Shown: positions 57,518 through 64,000 of the stretch, piece by piece
Numbering within the stretch: the first letter of the stretch is position 1
Layout: the number at the start of each line of letters is the position of its first letter
Assembly: GCF_009905375.1 (NCBI RefSeq)
Contig: NW_027417566.1
Coordinates: forward strand, 24,494-88,493
DNA length: 64,000 bases
Reading direction: 5' to 3'
Origin: Apium graveolens
Lineage: Eukaryota; Streptophyta; Magnoliopsida; Apiales; Apiaceae
Translations under genes and position numbers: made by a program
Notes under the pieces: model-generated
Databases searched by the model: none
Seen by the model: only the letters and a program-made list of their open reading frames with translations
What the model was told of the DNA's origin: nothing

Positions 57518-58256
57518 ATGTCTGATCTTCCTTTTGACAGTGTGCTTAACAATTTCATAGTTGGAACTTGGAAGAGCTTCATAATAGGACTACCAATGTT
57601 TTCGGTAGCTTACCAAAAATTGAGAAGTTGTATATTGCATTAAAATTTATTCGGGTAATTTTCAGATCTCTTTACATTGTCCTTTTTAACTTGGCACAAT
57701 ACATCAATGTCTAATTGTCCGTGCTCTTTGTGTGCAACATGTTTCAAACTGCAGGACGTTTTCTGGAAACTCTTTCTGAACCGTTGCCTTCCCTAAAGAC
57801 TCTAAATATCTCTGACATACGTTTTGATAAGTTGTCTGAGGTTTCTAGTTTGCTGTGCTTAATTCGGAGTGTTCCCAACTTGTGCAAACTAAATATTGTG
57901 GTGAGTCATGCACCATCACTTCATCTTATTCTGTGTCACTACAACTTAGCTACTGTTTGTTTTTTATAACATTTTCTCTATATTAGGCTGTGTGTTTAGT
58001 TGAAGGTGATCTCAAGAAATATCGGATAAAAGATTCTGGAGACTGTACCCTGGATCATCTTGAAATTGTCACCTTTAGTAACTTTAGAGGTCTTAGAGCC
58101 GATTTAGAGCTAGTCAAGTTTCTGCTTGCCCGCTCTCCATTGCTGAAAAAAATGCTCATTCACTACAGTGTATTCATTAAAATAAACAATGAAATTCCTC
58201 ATGATAATAGGAAGGAGAGAATATTGGACCCCAGAGATTATGAAGCAATACACTGA
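57518..58256 (+). pseudogene. F-box/FBD relic, right copy
   Basis: Same structure as 1865-2605: ATG at 57518, LRR exon 57755-57900 with GTGAGT donor, FBD exon 57987-58256. Two bases are lost in the intron (GTTTGTTTTTTATAAC against GTTTGTCATTTTTATAAC). Coding positions match the left copy as far as I compared them. Confidence 0.75.
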
Positions 58257-59560
58257 TAATAAACAATGAAAGTTTAGGCCTTAATTCTGGGCTGACGAGC
58301 CTTTCAGTTTGATAGTTGAAGATCATATAATGCTGAAATTCCTCATCATAATAGGAAGGAGAGAATATTGGACCCCAGAGATTTAGTTCAAGTGAATCTA
58401 ATTGACTTGCTTGCTCCCACATATCGAACAATGGAGAATCCCAAGTGATAAATTGACTAGGATTTTCTGTCATCATGTATGCCTATGTTTTCCCACTGAT
58501 GTAAACATGGACCTCGTCGTTGATTATACTTGTGTTTGCATGGTCTATTATTTCCTCCCATTTCTTGGGGCCAACTTTAGTATCTGCAGTCTGCACATGA
58601 ATTTTGCGATCATAGCAAACATCACATAATTATGTTATCTGTTGTGATCGGTTTTTTTAATGGAGTACTCCTTAGTGGATTACTAATTGTAGTACATGTC
58701 CTGTTCTGTAATATTCTAAAAAGGAACATATTAGGGAAGATATTGTACTTCCACTAAAACTTCATTTAAGGCACTTCAAAGAACTTTTGCCTAAATAAAA
58801 GATGACAAATATATACAAGGGAAATTCTCAATGGTACCCTTATTCATGTATAATGAGAGTAAATAAATCTAAACTAATTAAATTATAAAATTTGAAAAAG
58901 CTTTAAAATATACACTGAGAAGGAGCTGAAATAAAATAGGAGACGATGTCATGCCCTGGAAGATCCCCCACAGTTTTCATGCCTAGAACCTTCTGATGTT
59001 TTCTTTTCTCTCTGCCAATATGTTTAAGCTGCGACAAGATCAAGTATAAAAATATATATCAAAAAGTGTAGACCTGACAAACACATCAACTGTCTCAACT
59101 CTAAACTGAACCTTATGTTAAACTTGTGCTTATTGCTGTCAAAGAAATGTGGTATCACTTGTAACCAGCTGCTGGAATTTAATTTGGTGGACTGACCGCC
59201 ATTATTCAATATTGAGTCAGAAGTTTAATTGAAGTGATTATGAACTTATGAGGTGCTGACATGTTACGCGATGATCTTTAAGGTCAAAGGATTCTGTCTC
59301 TGCTGGTTCAATTGTAGTTCGTGGAAAACTATCCACAGTTCTTGCCTCAAGGAATAACTTCGAAATTCTCGTCCAACCTGAATTTTGTGTGAAAGAAAGA
59401 TTATCAATGTTGCAGATGCCTTCTTTTAGCTTCAGTGTACTAGTACCTTGAAGTACGGAAGAAGTCTTCTGAATTCCCGTTGATTGCTTCATAACCAGCA
59501 CAATCACGCTTAAGGACCAGTATCTCAACCTCTATGGCAGCTTCAGGTCCATTTTTTACA
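58257..59560 (-). pseudogene. CBP60-like relic D, right copy
   Basis: Copy of 2606-3905 with the same missing exons and the same KDHR-ended central block (about 59260-59555). It has no independent changes that I could see. Confidence 0.7.
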
Positions 59561-62500
59561 ACCTCTCCAGTTAGGCTATCAAGTATCAAGTAAAGCTAAC
59601 TTGATAGAGTTACCTCTTTCTCCTTTAATTTACAGATAGTGAGGATTGGGGAACTGACCTTTTGCAAGAACTTGGACGCAAGAATCGTGGTTCCTAAGCA
59701 TTCCTTTGTCTACGTGAAATGCCGGATGAAAGTGATAAAATATTTAGTACGATTGCATAGGCGCGCGAGTATTTAAATTTTTTAAATTAACCTTTATTAA
59801 AAAAGTAGGATACTAATCGACAGCAGGTATGTGATGCAGGGGATTCGCTTTCTCCAGCTTTCTTGGATTCAAATACATCATGAATGGGATTATTAGGCTG
59901 CTAAAGTGATTTTCATAATATGTAAATAATTTATATGAAATACTTGGGTTTCAATATCAATATTAAGTTGTAGATAATGTATCATCAGGGATGGCAAAGT
60001 AATTCAATCCGACGAATTGCCAATCCGAAACTCGAAATTTCACATTTGTAGAATCGATTTTTTGAATTTGTATATAGGTTTAATTTTTAAATCTGATTTT
60101 TTTGAATTTGAATTTTAGGTATATGTTTTATCCGAAACCTGCTTCGAAGCCCAAAATCCTGTCTAAACCCGAAATTCGAAAAAAATTAACTAATAACAAG
60201 AGTCAATGAAATATAATTATTGTATAATTTTAAGGTGTGCTAAGGTGATTTTTTTAGTGTTAAATCTAGTGCTAACAAGCTTCAAGTAACAAACATAAAT
60301 CGTTATAAATGCAGTACATATAAATTATGAAAGACATATTACCTAAATATATTTTGACGCGATATATACATACCCTATTATTTTTTGTAATTGCACTAAT
60401 TATATGTTGTTTTCCTAGCAAAAGAATGCGCAATCCAAAATATAACTAAAATAATTCTTTAATCTTCGATAAAAAAAGTAATGACGCAGCACGAAAACCT
60501 AATAAAAGCAAGCGATAATTCTCATCATAACTCTTAGATAAAAAATTCTTTACTACCTTTAATCCACAAGACAAACCTTAAATCTACGAAGATTTCTTGA
60601 ATACACAAAACTCTTAAAGATTTAATTTCAATAAAAGATATCATTCATTATATTATGTTGTTTACATCATATAGATTGATAACTCTAAAATAAAATAAAT
60701 CTTAATTAAAAATAAAATATTAATTGTAATGCACAATCTCTACATCATTCGAAAAAATGTTTCGGATACAAAATCTCAATTTGGCATGATCATGCATCCT
60801 CAATAGCGTGATCATACAGTACTCAGCTCAGCTGCTTTTAATCTTCTCGCGTTCCATGATACTCTCGATATCAATATGTACGGAAATACTCTTACATCAA
60901 GTAAAGGAATTTATAGGAAAATATAAATACCAAGAATGTGTAAACATTTCTCGTGTTTGTCTACTTGTCGAACACACAAAATTCTTAAGATATCATTCTT
61001 CCGCTTATTACTAAAAGACACCTCATATTTATTGAAGTTGATTTTTTGTCATATGGTCATTTTAATACGCTGATAATTTTAGCAATTTTGGAGCATTTAT
61101 ATCGAAAAGGGAGTGTTGTCACCCGAAAAAAGCTGTTGAAAAACTCTAGCGGATCCTTACTTGTCTGTTTGGTCATTTTTTTTCATTTTTTCGTACCATG
61201 AATGTATTTTTTAGTTGTTTCCAGCAATAGTAAAGATGAAAAAGCTTCTGCACATAACAAGAGTAGTTATGATTAAATTGGTAGATATGATTAAATTGGA
61301 TGCCGTTGGCGAAGATCTCGAGATGGAATAACACAACCTCCAACTCCACCCTTTTATTGGAAAACATATGATACACTGCCCAAACAACCCATAATTCCCT
61401 CACTCAATTGCAATCAAAACCCATTTTTTACTCGCTCTACGAATACCCATTCTCTAATTATATACTTTGTTCATATCAAATTTTAACGCCATTGTATCCG
61501 TCCGCCCTTATCCCTTCCTTTTCATTGCGTGAAATACTTCAAAGACGACAAGAGCATTGTATGTAATTAATCTTTCAAGGACAAAAACACTTTGACGAAG
61601 AGAAATAAGATCAGGTAAAAGCATTTTTAAGGCGATTCACCATCGCTTTAGGAGTCAACTTATAAACCACAAGCGTACGAACTTGAAGTCATTTCCTTTG
61701 GTTCATTGCATTGGAAATTAAGACAATATAAGTCTTATTAATATCTTTCAATTCGACATGGCCACGCCACCAATTTTGGATAATATGCCAAAAACTCCCG
61801 AAATTTTGGTTGGATGCATCTTATTCAACATTTAAGAACCTCATACATGGTATCTAACTCATCAAGAACTTTAATTGTTTCAATAGAAATTGTACATGAA
61901 ATGCCTTCAAGAGCGTTATCAAAGTCAGATAACGTTTGTTGCAAGTAAGAGATCCTTAAAATAATCGTTAATGATTTTTCAAAATCTCTCTCATTATTCT
62001 TCCATCTACCATTCTTCCATCTACCATTAATATCCATCAGACACGTAATAGGATTTCTCTCATTCTGAAATTTGGTTTATGATGAAAGTATGATATTGTG
62101 TTTTGTCTGCATTCCTTATGCACGAGCTCGTGCAATGTCAGTTAAAATTTTTTATATATTGGTACAGTCTACTTATGCTACGAGGATTTTTACACTTTTT
62201 TTCATCAAAACTGCATTCGGGTTTTTAGTGTTACCATACCTGAAGTTCTCTCTCAGCCTCTACCAAAGTGTCTGATACTAGGACTAATGAAATCGAAACC
62301 GAATTTGAACAAAAATTATCGAAACTGAATTTGAAACCTTTAAAAACCGTCTACATTCAAATCGTCTAAACCCGATCTAAAACTGAGATTAAAATCGATT
62401 TTTCAGTTCTGATTATAGGTTGGAACCGAATTGTGAAAAACCGTATCGATCCATTAATTAATGCAAATAATTAATAAATACATATATTTATATCAATTTT

Positions 62501-63149
62501 TAAAATAAAAAATACATAAATATACATAGAGTAAATACTGATACAATTTCTTCAACTTTGCTACTTAATATTAATTTAGCAGTCTCTCGAACTATCAATC
62601 CACGGGAAATAGAACGGACGAACAAAAACTGTAAAATGTTTAACCTATTCTTTTTAAAATTCCATAAATTGTTTAACTTAATTTCTATAGCAACATTATC
62701 TTATTCACAATTTTAATATTTTTGGTACCAAAAAATTCTGATGTCGATGTCAATTTCAATGTCAATTTCAACGTTATTAGACTTTACTAATCTACTTTTA
62801 ATTATATACTTACATCAGATGGACAAACTATAAATACACTTCAAGACACGTCATTATACAAAGTTGTAAATAAAACCCCCACAAGTCTTCCTATAAATTA
62901 TATTTTTGATGAATTTATGTTGACATGTATTATTTTTTTATCACTTAAAATATAACTACTAGTAATACATGTGAAATTTAAAATGATTTAAACTCCATTA
63001 AAAAGTCTAAGAATCAAAATGATGATTTTTTTGGAAGGGAACAATAAATTAATAAAAAACCACACGACACCTTATCAAATTGAACAAAAATGTAATAAAA
63101 GAAATTAAATTATTTTTTTCTTTGTTCAAACTTCATCCGGGGGTATAGT

Positions 63150-63330
63150 TTCAGTCTAGGGGGGAGTATAGCTCTCGTACCGTGCAGACATCTTTTCCAC
63201 ACAGATTGCATTCGTGCTGCCTTTGCACGTGATCATCGATGTCCTTTATGCACACATCTCCACCGCCTAGGTACCATTCTTTTTGCCTTTTTCGTACTCT
63301 ACCATCATCCTCGCCTATGTTTTGAGGTAG
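63150..63330 (+). pseudogene. RING-H2 fragment, right copy, frameshifted
   Basis: Copy of 7514-7696, shorter by two bases (CGTACTCTACCATC against CGTACTCATTACCATC). The frame is lost within the membrane segment, while the RING half is unchanged. Confidence 0.7.
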
Positions 63331-63905
63331 TTTCTAGTCCTATGGTTTCCATTATTACTAGTATTATTACTAATTTCAAATATTATTAGTTTACATATTA
63401 ATTAAAGGTAAGATCTTCTAATCTTATGCTGATAACAAGTATAGTGTCTTGATGAACTTAAATAAGATCTTCTATTGTTTGTATGGCTCTGCAATTTTTT
63501 GAAAGTGTAGGAACAATGATTTTCAGGGTTCTCCATGCGTGCAGGGAGAATTTTCAAATGTTCACGGAGCTATACTCCCTCGCACAAAAATTATTTTTCA
63601 GGGAGTTATACTCCCTCGCAGAAAAAATATTTTTTTTCCCGTTTGTCAAATGTTCAATTTGTACACATTACACACTAACATTGCTTTTTTAGGGAGATAA
63701 TTAAACAATTTGTAGTCGGAATAATAAATGCGCATGACTTATCAACAAATTTTCAAACAATCGACAATAATTTAAATCACATGTAATTCAAATCAGTAAA
63801 TAAATAAATTATGCAAAGTTACAATTATCGATACGGAACCAAAAACAAAACTTCCCGAACTGAACCAAACATGAAATCGCTCTTACATGAGAGATTACAT
63901 GAGAG

Positions 63906-64000
63906 CAGGCCTGTCAACGGATCAGATTCAGATCGGATTCATCTAAATTCATATTCAAATTCATTTAGATTTATCATATCGGATCGGACGGGTCACAACC
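63906..64000. mobile_element. hAT-like element, left end only
   Basis: Starts CAGGCCTGTCAACGGATC like 8278 and is cut by the window edge. Two small deletions near the end (CATATCGG, GGACGGG) distinguish it from the left copy. Confidence 0.6.

Larger units (their letters stand above)
55430..64000. repeat. Right copy of 8.4 kb direct repeat
   Basis: It starts with about 230 bp of the GA-rich unit not present at the window's left edge, then matches 1-8374 from 55661. The offset to the left copy falls from 55660 to 55626. Sixteen bases are lost over the first 6.4 kb and 18 over the last 1.9 kb, all deletions in this copy as far as I saw. It contains FBD, CBP60-like and RING-H2 relics and the first 95 bases of the hAT-like element. 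Confidence 0.95.

Overview
This is AT-rich nuclear DNA of a flowering plant, probably a eudicot. The evidence is a Sirevirus-type Ty1/copia element primed by initiator-Met tRNA, a CACTA transposon with CACTACAAGAAA ends, and decayed plant genes (F-box/FBD, CBP60, RING-H2, PDS5, atypical E2F/DEL). I cannot name the species. Almost no ordinary intact host gene is visible; most of the window is transposable elements and gene relics.

Layout. 1-8374 is the left copy of a long direct repeat whose right copy fills 55430-64000. Each copy holds a GA-rich tandem-repeat unit, an F-box/FBD relic (+), a CBP60-like relic (-), AT-rich filler, a RING-H2 fragment and (partly) a hAT-like element. 8278-9267 is that hAT-like element in full. 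10060-10337 is a frameshifted RING-H2 membrane protein gene. 10440-13440 is another diverged copy of the GA-rich array and its flank. 13939-27100 is a complete, apparently very young 13.2 kb Sirevirus on the minus strand. It has identical-looking 1064 bp LTRs, a TTTAG target duplication, PBS, gag, pol, a 1534-residue third ORF and a PPT, and it splits a CBP60-like relic. 28046-29112 is the best preserved CBP60-like relic. 31229-32534 is a solo Sirevirus LTR with a CTCTC target duplication. 35151-47290 is an old Sirevirus relic (PPT, LTR, PBS, broken gag) interrupted by a Ty3/gypsy-like LTR, itself interrupted by a 7.56 kb CACTA element. 49600-52015 is a PDS5-like cohesin-cofactor gene with a nonsense codon. 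52774-54200 may be an LRR relic.

Most notable signals. (1) The 9-mer ATCCGTTGA / TCAACGGAT occurs about 42 times, by hand count, in the young Sirevirus and in nothing around it. Each LTR has ten copies at 16-23 bp spacing; further copies lie between pol and ORF3 and in linker codons of gag, pol and ORF3. (2) The CACTA element has no visible transposase but carries exons of two cell-cycle/chromatin genes, a SUF4/BuGZ-type zinc finger and the second DNA-binding domain of a DEL-type E2F, next to about 18 copies of a 174 bp tandem repeat. (3) The two 8.4 kb copies differ, as far as I saw, only by deletions in the right copy, which suggests an assembly or read-error origin for at least part of the divergence.
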